From: Gnetum montanum
Taxonomy: Eukaryota; Streptophyta; Gnetopsida; Gnetales; Gnetaceae
Length of the DNA: 64,000 nucleotides
Assembly (NCBI GenBank): GCA_015680685.1
Contig: MNCI01016594.1
Location: 232,243-296,242 of the forward strand
Direction of reading: 5' to 3'
Shown: piece by piece, positions 48,701 to 60,061 of the stretch
Layout: each line of letters begins with the position of its first letter
How positions within the stretch are numbered: position 1 is the stretch's first letter
Program-made: the position numbers and the translations under genes
The notes under the pieces: model-generated
What the model was told of the DNA's origin: nothing
The model's database searches: none
What the model saw: the letters and a program-made list of their open reading frames with translations, nothing else

Positions 48701-49206
48701 AAATGCTCGACGGCAACAAAAGGCGGTCGCACGAATAGATCCTCTACGTGCTATGGGCATATCGTACTACGTGTAGGACAACTACAGGTAGTATGCCCTA
48801 TAGCCTGGTTTACGGGTCTGAAGCAATGCTGCCCCTCGAGTTGCAAATCCCTTCTCTGAGAATGGTCTTTTCCACGGTTATAAATGAGGCTCAACACACT
48901 GAGGCTCGAATCGCAGATTTGGATTCAGTCGAAGAGAAGCGGATACAAGCTCTTGACACGACTGAAAGATATCAAGACAAACAGTGACAAAAGCATCGTC
49001 ATAACCCTCAGCAAAGCCCGATCAAGAAAGGCAATCTTGTGCTTAAGGTCGTGCGTGAACCAGTAGGCAAGTTCTCTGCAAACTGGGAAGGCCCTTTCTT
49101 AGTGGTCGACGTGTACAGCAACGGGGCATTCAAGTTAGCAAACGTCGACGGCAATGAATTCTCAAATCCTGTAAATCATGTATATCTGAAGCGATATTAC
49201 ATTTAA
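45790..49206 (+). pseudogene. pol: Element B pol: RT, RNase H, second RNase H, integrase
   Basis: One frame from 45790 (ATG at 45811) to TAA 49204, with stops at 45862, 46192, 46312, 46978, 48736 and 48985 and no frameshift. RT: IPKKTGSICICIDFWDLNKA and SFMDGFSGYNQIRI; the catalytic xxDD is in the N gap 46511-46867. First RNase H: about 46980-47390. Second (archaeal-type) RNase H: about 47485-47860, with LYFDGAS, YEGLLRGL, RGDSMLV and NTLADALA carrying the D-E-D-D residues. Integrase: HEGLCGGH and CNTCQ zinc site; catalytic Asp in WGLDIIGP (48371), Asp in VTDNGPQF (48551) and Glu in NGQAEATN (48661) are all kept. The C-terminal GPFLVVDVYSNGAFKL is present. Confidence 0.93.
46511..46867. other. 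Assembly gap (357 N)
   Basis: A run of N inside RT removes the catalytic palm. The reading frame is the same on both sides. The gap length is as given and may not be real. Confidence 0.98.
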
Positions 49207-49243
49207 CAGCACCTACGGTGTCAACGGCAGGTATGGCAATACA

Positions 49244-49715
49244 CGTCCGCTACGACGTTAAACTAGCACTGACCGTCCGCTACGACGCTAAACTGGCATT
49301 CCTAGCACGCGTCCGCCACGATGCTAAACTGGCAATATTCGTCCACTATGATGCTAAACTGGCAGGTTGCAACCGTCTGCTACGACGTAAAACTGGCAAT
49401 GTTGTACAGGCCTGCCAAGACGAAAAACTGGCACCTTTTGCACGCGTCTACCACGACGCTAAACTGGCACAGGTAAGTAGCCATCTGCTGAGACGTAAAA
49501 CTAGCACAGATTTGTCCCTAGGTCATGACATGAAACTGACATCCACAACATGGTCTGCTGAGACCATATATCAGCCTTGCCACCGTCCGCTACGACGTAA
49601 GACTCGCATTTCTCGGTCTGCCCGAACTTTAAATTGGGACCATGGTCTGCTGAGACTTAAAACCAGTCATGACAGTCTACGAGGACTCAAAACTAGGACT
49701 TACAGGCTGCTGCCA
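49244..49715 (+). repeat. Minisatellite 2 of element B (about 13 units of 30-37 bp)
   Basis: Units start CGTCCGCTACGACG followed by TTAAACTAGCA or CTAAACTGGCA, for example at 49244, 49274, 49310, 49340, 49374, 49445 and 49584. Later units are more degenerate (CTGCTGAGAC..AAACTAG). It lies just after pol, where Ogre/Tat elements often carry tandem repeats. Its core resembles minisatellite 1. Confidence 0.85.
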
Positions 49716-50804
49716 CATAACTCAAGTGAGCTTGATCATCTCTGTATGGCTGCATGACAAACCGGGTGGGACATTGGGGCAGTCCCAGTGTCGCCACCCC
49801 ACTGGCATCCTACTGATTCCTTGGACGAGTTGAAAGGCATCTTATTGACCCTTCGGAGATGCCATCACTGCGCCCGCCGTAGTCGTAGCACCTCTGAGAG
49901 ATTAGTCTCGCCAGTCGAAGCCCCGACGAAATCCTCGTTGACAACGACCTCGGCGACCTCCGCCAATCATCACTATCGGACGCCGGCTTCGCAAATTCAT
50001 CTGGCTGGTTCCTTATACAACCAGTCAGCTGCACTATGTCTGATGCCTTTTGGTGAAGATATGTTGGGCCAATCGTCAGGATTGGCGGCTCCGCCCACAT
50101 GCTCCAGCTCCTTCTTTACAGCCCAATCGCTCTAGCTCACATCAGACGGTGCTCGTTTCAACAACCTCGCCTCTTATTCGCATGAGCAATGGTTCTCTGC
50201 TTTCTTTTGTGGTTGCAGGCTACTTGCCTTGGAGGACGTCGTTCGAAGGTGCGTCCATCTGAGCGGTGAAGTACAACAGCGTGTTGAAATGGCTGCTCAG
50301 GTTTGCCCGACCACTTAGATCAGCATATTTGTACCTCTCACAAATCCTACCCTTAGCCCTTGTTTCCTTCATCCCCACCACCCGCTTCCCATACGCATAA
50401 CCTACATACGCAAATATCCATTTTCCGCACTCACACTAGCAGAGAGATCGCAGAAGTGATGCGCCATGCTCCTTTTGCAAGCATTCCTGCTATAATCAGT
50501 GACAGAGAGATCTCAAGCTGACGTGTTACGCTCGTCTAGAAGCATTCCTGTCAACCTAAATGTGCGTACGTTCCTATGCGCGCAGTAAGCGTATTCCATA
50601 CTCCTACAATCCTGACTCAGTTTACATCTTCTCTCAACCTATTTCCCACCATGCCATTCTATCTCCCCATCCCTCCAGCTTTGCTCTTCCATATTGACAG
50701 GGCAACCCTTGAGTAGCCATGGATGGACGTTGTTCTTGCTTCTACCGATCTGGTGTTTCATATTCTTTGTCGACGTCTTTCGGGTAAGCCCTCCAACCGT
50801 CAAC
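49716..50804 (+). other. 3' untranslated region of element B
   Basis: No coding sequence recognised. The open frames here (about 100 codons on either strand at 49788-50135) show no known motif. The last part aligns with element A positions 1-306. Confidence 0.5.
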
Positions 50805-50813
50805 AAAGAGGGG
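50805..50813 (+). other. Polypurine tract of element B
   Basis: AAAGAGGGG, 4 nt before the 3' LTR, identical to that of element A. Confidence 0.9.
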
Positions 50814-50817
50814 CCAT

Positions 50818-52244
50818 TGAAACACCGTAAAAAAATTGCGAGTCGGCCTCAGGCAAAGATTCACAATTCAAGCAAGGGCACATGTCAAAAATCTAGAAGG
50901 GAGAACAAGATAGAGCAATACCAAGAGGCGCATAGCATCAAATCTTCAACTTCCTGTGCAGATTTCTACTCTTACTGTGTTTTCTCTGTTTACGCTATAT
51001 CACGCGACACTACGCAATGGCGCTTAGCGTGATTTTTACTTTGGCATAGGAAGAAGCTTAAGCAGCGTAATATGCAACTTCCTGTATATTCTGCTAAGTC
51101 TTTTGTTCAAGGCCAGATTTATGCTCTATTACGCACGGTAGTGTAATAAGCTCCAGAACAATCAAAGGCAAAGTCTAAGAAAGTGCGATTGCTCATCATA
51201 CGCTCATCACGCAACACAGCGTATCGCAGCGTATTGCATCGTCGAGCTAAAACATTGTTTATGCTCCATTACGCACGACTGCATGATAAAGTGTAAAACA
51301 GCTTGAATCCTTTCTTTCCATGTTACGTTACGCTCATACATGCAACGCAGCATGATGAGCGTAATATAACCCAAGGATAGTTGAGACATGCCCGACGTGC
51401 ACCTCTTCTTCACACGCACAATACGCGAATGAGCGTATTGTGCATAGTCATGAGGTTTGGTGCAAAAATGGTCAAACCAATAGCGCCCGAAACATTCGGG
51501 ACACACGTCATCAGGGTTGCGCCTTTTCCACAGAGCGTCGCAGCCTATAAATACCCCATTTGACAAAGATACAAGGGTTGGCAAATCAGAGAAGCAAAGG
51601 CATTTTTCTGAGCACTGGAGCACTTGTCACCTTTTGAGCAGAGATACAGAGAGCAGTGCTTTAGCAATTGTTAACAGCATTACCCTCCGGTAGAAACAGA
51701 GCACAGTTCGCTTTGAGCACCGGCAACGGGAGTAATCGGTCTGCTGGGAAGGACGCTATTGTTCAGAAATAATTGATCGGTAGGCGTCAGAGCTTGACCT
51801 TCCTTGCATCCCAGCTTTAGCCTTCAAGGTAGATCGGACTTCTGTTTGGACAGTTTTCTTGTTGTTTTGTGCATTGCTTCACATCCAGTAATCGGGGTTT
51901 CCCCAGTGTAACGAGATATACAAAATACACATTTTTTAAGTCAAACCGTAGATCTTGGAACTACGTGTTTCTCTTATGCCAGCCTCCTCTTATCGTGTTT
52001 AGCATTATCATCGTTGCAATTCATCTACATCGTTTTCCCCTTGTTTTTGCAATTTCTCGAATCAGATCGTTTCGCTAGATATTCATCAGTTTACTGATTA
52101 GTAAGTCCCTGTCTGATCAACAAGACCGTTCAGGGCGCCGCGGATTCGTTTTTCCAGCATAGCCCTCGCACGGATCTGTGGTTAAAACTGTGTACACGGA
52201 ATTTGTTCGATAGTTTCCAGCTGCTGACGTTTTCCATCGTTACA
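50818..52244 (+). mobile_element. 3' LTR of element B
   Basis: 1427 bp, TGAAACACCGTAAAA to CGTTACA, aligned end to end with 35158-36579. The inverted repeat is at 51416-51443 and the TATA box at 51546-51553. Confidence 0.95.
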
Positions 52245-52249
52245 GTATG
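52245..52249. repeat. Target-site duplication of element B, right (GTATG)
   Basis: Matches 35153-35157. Confidence 0.95.
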
Positions 52250-52873
52250 GACTTGGTCTAAAACTTGGAAAGCTAGACACATGGTTATTTAACCACTAAT
52301 TACACAAAAGATACCATTGTTAACCATCATTAGAAATCTCATGCCTCAATTTCTACGATCCCTTCTATAGTCCATCTCATCTCGTTGTCTAAATGTTCAT
52401 AACTTGTGGTTGGTGTAATGTAGAGTTATTATCTCAACTCGGTGGTTCTAACATTTTTGTTTTGTTCATAGGTATATGTTGCATTTAACTTCTCTAGTGC
52501 CCACAAACATTAGAGGTGTTGTTCCACAAAGGCATCATAGGCTAGAGCCTACTTTAGGGTGGATCCACTTGAGTAACTTTTGTAACTTGTCCCTATTTCA
52601 CATGACCACATTATTTTACACCCTCCAACTACTCACCTAAGTGAACTATCCTTTTCCTTATCATTTTATTCAATCATTCCTCAATAATTACTATACACCC
52701 TTCGTCCTAGCCCCTTTTCACAAATTTTAATATATGACTCCACCATGACATACTTCTGGTGCCTCAAAATTCATTTTTCAAATACCCCAAACCTTCCAAT
52801 TTAATCTCAAATCCTCCATTAAATATCAAAAATTCATTATTTCCACTTAGTCCCTGCATTCAGTGCATGTCTC

Positions 52874-52930
52874 AACCTAATATTGGGTACGCGATATCGA
52901 GTCTTGCCTTCCTATATATAGTTACAACCC
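52874..52930 (+). promoter_or_regulatory. LTR-like internal promoter of element E
   Basis: CCTAATATTGGGTACGCGATAT, then GTCTTGCCTTCC and TATATATA (52913-52920), resembles the promoter region of E's own LTR (CCTGATATTAGGTACCTGATAT, then TATAAATA at 56484). It does not resemble the internal promoter of C, which in turn matches C's own LTR. It lies about 550 bp before ORF3. Confidence 0.5.
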
Positions 52931-53467
52931 CACCTACTTCAATGTTCATTTCCTTCATTTGCCACTAGGGGAGTTGTTGAAATTTTCCTTTCCAACTTAG
53001 ATATTTACCTCTCCATTTTCCAAGTGCAATATCAAGCTCCCTAACATTCCAATTTCAATTATGTCTGATCTTATTTGAACCTACAGTGTTCCACTTAGTC
53101 ATGGGGGATACTACAGTAGGAAGTGTGCATACTTTTTTTTGAAATTTGCTATCATTTAAAGGATATCATAGGGCTAAGAAATTCAATATTTACTAAAGAA
53201 ACATTTTATGTTTAAATGCCAAGTTAATTTTCATTAATCACCCAAGCCACCCAAATGATTGTAAGTGCCACATGTAAAGAAATCGAAGAAACCCAATGAT
53301 GTAAGATCAACAATAACACCTTTTGGAGCCACTTCTCAGAAATATTTCTAACTCTAAAATCACACTACATAATTATGGACTGTTAACCAAGGTAATGAGT
53401 AAGGTATGAATTGATAAAAATTTTCCTATACAACCTTAGTAATAGTTGATGTTTGTGTGATTACAAA

Positions 53468-56218
53468 TGGTCCCAAAAAGAGAAGATCGAGAAGGACCTT
53501 CACAAGGAGTAGCTCAATTCCCAAGAGGAGGTAGAGGCCAAGGACTATACATAGAACATGCAAAGCAGGAAGCACACTCATTCAACATTTTATCAGGAAA
53601 CCCCTACAATAGTGCAATCTAGCCATGTAAAAGGTGGAGAAGTTACAGCCCTAGAACCAGGGAAACATCTCATGTTGTCACTAGAATGTCTCTAAGACAT
53701 TTAGGAGAATTCCACCTTCTCAGCCATGATCATGGAGCTCAATTTTGGTCCTTTCATTGAGTTTTCCCCCAAACCAGTGAAGACTCAAGTTAAGGTGTCT
53801 CCATTATGACCCATTCTCTTAGAAAGTGGTGATTGGTATTTGGGTGAGATATACCAATTTTGACATGGCAAGAAAAAAGGCACCATTGCAAATATAGGTG
53901 GCATTCTCATTGATTTCTCTGCAAGGGCCATTGCAAAGGTCTTGAATCTTCCAAATGAAGGAACAAAGGTTGCTCATCTGTCCACTCGCTCAAACGTGGA
54001 TGCAAGAAAGTTATGGTTGAAATAGGCTTACGACAAAGAAAATAAATCTTATGGAGAATTGACTATCACATTTCACATTTTCCCCACCAAGGGCTTAAAT
54101 AGACTATCTCGTTATGAGGCATGGGGTAGTGCAATTTTGATGGAAAAATTTAATGCAAATTTACCCCATTTATATTTGATGGAAATACTAAAGTGATTCA
54201 AAGAAAGAAAGACAGGGAAGCTTGCCTTGCCTTTCCCTTATCTCATTAAGAAGCTATGCAAATGTGCTAGAATTTTGGGCTATATGAATGATGTTCTTAG
54301 AAAAGCCCAAAATGCTTCATATGCTGAACTACTCAAACCACCGGTGCCAAGGAAAGATGTTGGCAAGTAATCAGAGCAAGAAGAAGAGAAAAATGTTGGG
54401 CCCATTGTGCTTCAAATGACAAGGCCTAGCTAACAATAGGAAGCAAGGCATAGCACAAAAACCATAAGCTAGTAAGTCCAACAATAGCCATTGTCGCAAT
54501 AGGATTATCGACCGTCCATCAGTCACCTTAGAGCCATTGCTAAGATAATCAATTGGGAGAGTCATGATGCCAGGAATTTATTTAGGATCATTGATGACAT
54601 CATGTAGTCCACTATTTCAGCTGACCCCATGCATGGACACATTTTGCTAATTTTAGGAGGAGAGTCCCAATGATCCCAAAAAATCTCTAGAAATGTCACA
54701 TCCTTTCAAGTTAGATTAGAAATTGGTGAAGGTGCCATACTTGTGGTCATGCAACACCAGGATGTAGTAGCTACAACAAAGGTAGTTCTAGACCACATCA
54801 AAGAATCTTTTAATGTCCCTGATATGTCACTAGAAAATTTCACAAGAGCACGTCATGCTCAAGTTTTGGCTAGTTCCTCAATGACTCCTATAGAACATGA
54901 AGATGTTTTGGATCGCTTGCTACAAATAGAACAAGTTATGACTTCCTTGTTTGGAATCCCTCAATATGTCACAACAGTACAATCAGACCTCATTTCAACT
55001 AAAGGAAAATTCGTCATGGCTAAAGTTAGCGTTGAGCATGCGGAAGTGGAGCTACAAAGACTACAAGAAAAGCTCATCAGCCTATAAGCTAAACGAAGGG
55101 ATCCTTCCTAATTCATTGCAGCTAACCAATTGGATGTTTTCAAAAATTAGCAACTAAATAAATTTTTGAAAGAGAATAAAAATGTAGTAAGGGAGAAATA
55201 ACAAGCCAATTGGAATGCTTCCAAGGCACAAGCACAAACATACACACATGCTAAGGATCTCAAGGCCCTATAGGAGGAGAATGAATAGCTTGCTATTGAA
55301 AATATTCAGTTGATGGAAATTGAGAAATAGAAGAATGTTCATAAAAAAAGTTTTCAACAAATGCAAAAATAATTAGTACAAGTTAACCAATATATGAATC
55401 ACTTGTCCAAGGAAAATAGAACCCTTTCTATGGAGGAGGTCCACACCATCCATTAAAAGATGGCAATAGAGATCAGTGCATGGTAGAATGAGGCTAAGAA
55501 GCATGAGAATTTGAAATAGTACTTTTGTGATCAGGTGGGGATGTATAAAGAAATAATGAAAAAGGAGATCCATATGCCTAAGACTCACATTAACTCTTTC
55601 AATGCTCAACACATTAACTACAGAGCCATATTATATACATATGCCATCATCCACCAAGTGGAACTAAAAAGCCAGGACTTGCAAATTCAAGACTTAACAG
55701 AGTACATGGAGTTGTCAAATCTACAATATGCCAACTTAGACATGTTAATAGTAGGACACTTGAGAAATGAGCTTGATAAATAAGTAGCTAACAGTTACAT
55801 TAAGTATGAGAAAAAATTTTCCAAACATAAGAACATGTTGCAAAAATTAGAAGTTGCAAACTCTGAATTAGAAGTGGTCAAAGCAAGCTACCAAAATCAA
55901 AGAGATGTAGTAGAAAATTTGGCTCCATGGCTAAGAAATTACCATGAATTATGAGATAAAGCCAAAGCCTATGAGGAGGAATGACGGTAGCTTGCTAAAT
56001 GCTATGTTAAAGTGAACCAGATGTTTTGATAACTATCATGTCTGTGGGAGGTGACAGCTCCATCAAACACTAGGACATTAGCATGGACTATGCATGATCC
56101 TCAAATAGAAAAAGAGAAATTATAGGCACTTCTCACATGTTAGCAATCTCAAAAGCCTGCAGTACCAGACAAAGGGAAAGCACCAATGGAGGAGCCACCA
56201 CCTCTGAGAACCACATGA
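53468..56218 (+). pseudogene. Element E third ORF (ORF3), broken
   Basis: Starts at ATG 53468. A folded part lies at about 53740-54320: SGDWYLGEIYQF, then IDFSARAIAKVLNLPNEGT, SYGELTITFHIFPTKGLNRL and LALPFPYLIKKLCKCARI. It aligns with C ORF3. A middle part is open at 54743-55087. The tail to about 56150 is Glu/Lys/Gln-rich and probably coiled-coil, with an open stretch at 55535-55783. Most stops are TAG, many explainable as CAG to TAG. No membrane segments. The IDFSARAIAKVLNLPNEG segment resembles FDIDAQLFADLFCVPSNG in exon 4 of the antisense gene of B. Confidence 0.65.
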
Positions 56219-56379
56219 GTTCCAACATTTTGTGTTTTGTGTTTTGTATCCAAGTTTTGTGTTTACCATACTATGGCATGGTTAGCCAGTAGTATTCAAT
56301 AATCCCATACCTTCATAATGTTTTGTAAGGGGCTTGTTTCTCATTATATTAACTTGAGGATGAGTTTTTATTCAATCAT

Positions 56380-56386
56380 GGGGGTA
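56380..56386 (+). other. Polypurine tract of element E
   Basis: GGGGGTA after TTCAATCAT directly precedes the LTR start TGATGAATT, as in element C. Confidence 0.75.
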
Positions 56387-57197
56387 TGATGAATTGTGGT
56401 TTGCTAGGCCCTGATATTAGGTACCTGATATTGTGACTTGGATATGATATCATATACATGATATCATGATTCCTATGCTAGCCTATAAATATAGCACTCA
56501 AGCACATAACTAATAGTTTTTATTGAAGTTCTTTTCTTTCTAGTTCTTTTAGCAGTTTAGTTTTCACTTTTCAGTTTCTTTCTTTCAAGCTACTTATTCC
56601 CAATGCATGCCCATAGTGTGATGTTTGTAATTACATGGCACATTTGTTCAAGTGTGACATACTTGGACACATGCATGACCGGTAATAAAGATTGAGACTA
56701 CTTTCATCACTACAGCACTCACTTAGATTAATTTTTATTATTTTAATTATTTAATGCCTTCTTTAGTTAACAGTTTGATTTATTGTTATTTACTTTTCAT
56801 ATCATTAAGTAGAATGTGTACACCTTAATCACAAGAATTTAAGTGTGAATACTTGACACACCCATTAGTAATCCCACGAAGTTCAAGATGTGTGTAAACG
56901 GTTAAGGATGGATACCATCGCCATAGGCTAATTTAGTTTTTGCTTCCATTATTAGTTTAATCAATTTATCTCTTTTGTTATCAAGAGTAACGTAGAATTA
57001 GGACAACATCATATGTCTCACTATGGACTAAACCATACATGACAAAGCTACTACTAGTCTAGGAGGAAAGACAGCAAACTATGATCAACATATAACTGTC
57101 TAGGTGCCATAACTAGTCCATCCGTAGAGTTCGACCGGATCACACGTACATGCTCGTATTCATATGGTTGAGCATAGGGGTACCTCATCACTCATCA
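56387..57197 (+). mobile_element. 3' LTR of element E
   Basis: 811 bp, TGATGAATTG to ACTCATCA. The 3' end (CATATGGTTGAGCATAGGGG, then TACCTCATCACTCATCA) matches LTR C and D, but U3 is different and holds ATATCATATACATGATATCAT inverted repeats. The TATA box is at 56484-56491. Confidence 0.8.
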
Positions 57198-60061
57198 AAG
57201 GTGCAAGCAAAGAAAAATCCATTACTCTTAAAAGCTCTTCAAAGGAGAAGGATCCATCAAATCATGAAGTAAATAGTGGAGATGAATTGGCACTCTTATC
57301 TAGAAGAGTTTAGAGATTGATAGGATAGAAAGGAAATAACTTCAATCAAACTAGCATCAAAGGTAAAGAAAGAGGTAAAAAATTTTAAAATTATAATCTT
57401 AATGTATTTTCTATAGAATGGTGGATTTGTGATGGTAGAGGCCATGTGGCTTCTGAATGTCCAAGTATTGGTAGGTTGCAAAAAAAGAAACAATCTGAAG
57501 CTAAAAAGAAAAGGAAAAATCTCTGCTCCAGCTAGAATGAGGAGCATAATAAGGAGGAAGTGGATGGTACTACTACAAATTCACATCTTATGTGCATGAC
57601 TCTTGCACATGAAAATTTCATAGAAGTTTTTGAAGAGCCCAAAAGTAATACTAAGGATAGGTACAGTATGATGCATGAGAAAATTATTTCTTTTTAGAAT
57701 TTATGCTTGAAAGAATATGAAATTACTAAAATATATATCATATTCTCCTCTTTAAAAAGGAAACTCTCAAACGTAAAGGCTAAGGTTTAATTGCTAACCT
57801 GATTTTATGAGCATAAGTACACTGATCCATTAGGTGTAAGGTCTTATGGAGAACTAGAGATGTCACAATTTTTTCATAAAATAAAGAGATATGAATGAGG
57901 CTTCTTAAGGTAACACTTGTATGATATTACCTAAATGAAAGAAAATCCCAAGCTTGAATATCCAATGCAAATTAGAGATACTATGTATTTAAGTTATGAA
58001 ATGTATGGGCATGTACAATCCTATTATGAATTATCATTAGAACATAATAGCATAGCTACTTGGTCATGCTAAGAGAAGCCTAGAAAGTATGATTATAAGA
58101 TACAAAAGCTTGGAGAACTCAAGAAGAAAAAGAGGAAATCATTATAAGAAACATTAGAATATCAAAACACATGACTAGAAAATAATATCAATTCTCTCAT
58201 TTCAAAGAACACAAGCATGAATAAGTAGCAACCTCAAATGAAATGAAATATTCAAACAAATACATTGATGATAATAAGAGTAAGGATCAATTGCATGAAA
58301 AGGAGATACTTGATGATGGACTCTAAACATCAATAACCATATGAATATTTAGAAACAAGCAAGGTAAGTAATAGAAAGTATGATTGTAATCTCTATTCCT
58401 TGACTTGCTGAAGTTAGTTTTGATTAGTTTATATCTAGATATATAAGTAGCATGAAAATATATTGAATAGATGCTCTTGATTTGAAATTTTGATTAATCC
58501 CAAGAAATTCTTACTTGATCTTACAAGATGTTGAGTTGATAAAATGATGCTTTATAATAATTTATAGATCTAATTAAAGATATTTGAATTTTGGAATTTA
58601 TCTATTAGAGGGTACTATTAATGGAAGACTTTGATTTTCCAAAAGACTCAACACTTGATCTTGGTATTGCATTGCAAATTTAGTGATATGATTTTCTATT
58701 GGGATTCAAGAATGCATTTCTACAAAGATAAATATAACCCAAGTAGAGGACACTATTCTATAATAAATGCATTGTATTTGAAAAAGTTAGGGGATGTCTA
58801 ACACATGTGTAAGGGAGCCTATCCCTTATCTATAATCATTATTTATGGGTCCACCTATCTAGGGGGATTTTTATAAGACCCTCACAAACATTCATGTACT
58901 AAGACTTTCCACTTTAGCAATCATAATAAAATGAGAAAGTAAAGTCTTATAGGCTTACTCTAACTATGTTGGATTTTGGCAATAACTCAAAGGTAAAATG
59001 TGTACGTACATAATTATGTTGGATAAATTCAATTTTTATATTTCCTTGAGAAGTGTTCTTTAATGCTAGACTTTAGATATATATACTTACTATATATAAG
59101 ATATTTTGTCAAGGATATGATTAATTTTAGTCTTTTGAAGTATTAGGAATGAAAAGTTTTGTAGCTATCATTGACTATTCTTATGTATGTTGGACCTATT
59201 CAAGATATTGATCTGGAGATATCTTAAGGTTTTCTTCTTAATATTTCCAAGATGTATGTAAAATTTCTCTCTCCTTGTAATGGAATTAATTTGCATTAAT
59301 TTTTTGCTGATGTTCAAAAAGGGGAAGAGAGTTTTTATGTTCATGGTATAACCTAAAAATGTTGGGAATGGATCATATATGGATATAATGGTTATTATTT
59401 ATCTGTGAAAAAGACTAATTTAGTAAATATTACTTGGGATATAGTGGCTATCATTCATATTATATTCTTGGCCACATATTTTTGTTTAGATATGGATAAT
59501 CATGCTTTTATGACCAATCAAATTTTTGATAATTGCAAAGATAGGTTATGTGAAGTTTAGTTTATGTTGGACACATTTTTAGAAAGCTATGCCTTGTGGT
59601 TTATGAATTATATGTTCTTTTTGGATAGGATTATCTAGTTTTTGATGTGACCATTTCTTGTGTAGCCCTTTGAGATCATGGCTAATGGATATATGTCCAT
59701 TAAGTATTTATTTCCTTGTTTTCATAAGGTTATTCTTTATACACTTGTGCTTTTATTTATCTATATTATACTTTTTATTATGATGATATGCTAACACATT
59801 TTCTCAAGTTTTGGACATCACCAGAAAGGGGGAGATTGTTGAAATTTTAGTATGTCAAGATCTTAGAAAATGGAGGAAGTGAAAAATCTGCTTGTGAAAT
59901 CTTGTTGGACTTGGAAAAGACAAAATCTTAAAAATAGCATGATGAGATTAAGATAAAGAGCATGTTTAGACCAAGATGAGAGCTAAGTTGTTAATCTGAA
60001 GTGACAAAGTCTCAACCAAGATTACAAGAGTTTGGGAAAATTAACATGTATGAAATTTTTA
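57198..60061 (+). mobile_element. Element F: Copia-like remnant with gag and 3' LTR start
   Basis: A gag zinc knuckle lies near 57428-57460 (C-DGRG-H-VASE-C; the first Cys of the CCHC set is Trp). No RT or integrase was recognised in the following 2.3 kb. The end is GTTTTGGACATCACC, then AGAAAGGGGGAGATTG (59822-59836), a Copia-type PPT, and an LTR start TGTTGAAATTTTAG at 59837. The LTR is cut at 60061 by the LTR of I. Absence of pol suggests a non-autonomous gag-only element or a deletion. Confidence 0.6.
57280..57560 (+). pseudogene. gag: Element F gag C-terminus with zinc knuckle
   Basis: A Lys/Asn-rich segment, then WWICDGRGHVASECPSIGR, then a Lys-rich tail. The spacing CX4HX4C is kept, and the first cysteine of the knuckle is replaced. 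Stops upstream at about 57310 and 57330. Confidence 0.6.

Larger units (their letters stand above)
35158..52244 (+). mobile_element. Element B: 17.1-kb Tat/Ogre-type Ty3/gypsy retrotransposon with an antisense gene
   Basis: A complete element bounded by GTATG duplications, with LTRs of 1422 and 1427 bp (TGAAACACC...GTTACA), primer-binding site, gag, protease, then a 5-kb insert holding an antisense spliced gene, then RT, RNase H, a second RNase H domain and integrase, minisatellite, PPT and 3' LTR. The second RNase H domain between RT-RNase H and integrase is a hallmark of the Tat lineage. All sense frames have in-frame stops, so the copy is dead. LTRs differ by roughly 5-6% by eye in the first 360 bp, nearly all transitions, so it is the youngest insertion here. 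Confidence 0.93.
52250..57197 (+). mobile_element. Element E: 3' part of an Athila-like element, interrupted by B
   Basis: Internal region and 3' LTR of an element related to C: spacer (52250-52870), LTR-like internal promoter, third ORF, PPT and LTR. Spacer words align weakly with C 11840-12270. The 5' LTR, gag and pol were not found to the left of B, so E is truncated or its left half lies beyond what I can recognise. Confidence 0.7.

Noticed and set aside
49810-50135. Open frames of about 100 codons on both strands in the 3' UTR of B
   Set aside because: No motif, no homology within the window, and overlapping frames on both strands; GC-rich chance ORFs.
56430-56475. ATATCATATACATGATATCAT in LTR E as a hairpin RNA gene
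   Set aside because: Short AT-rich inverted repeats in U3 upstream of the TATA box; more likely promoter structure, with no evidence of a separate transcript.
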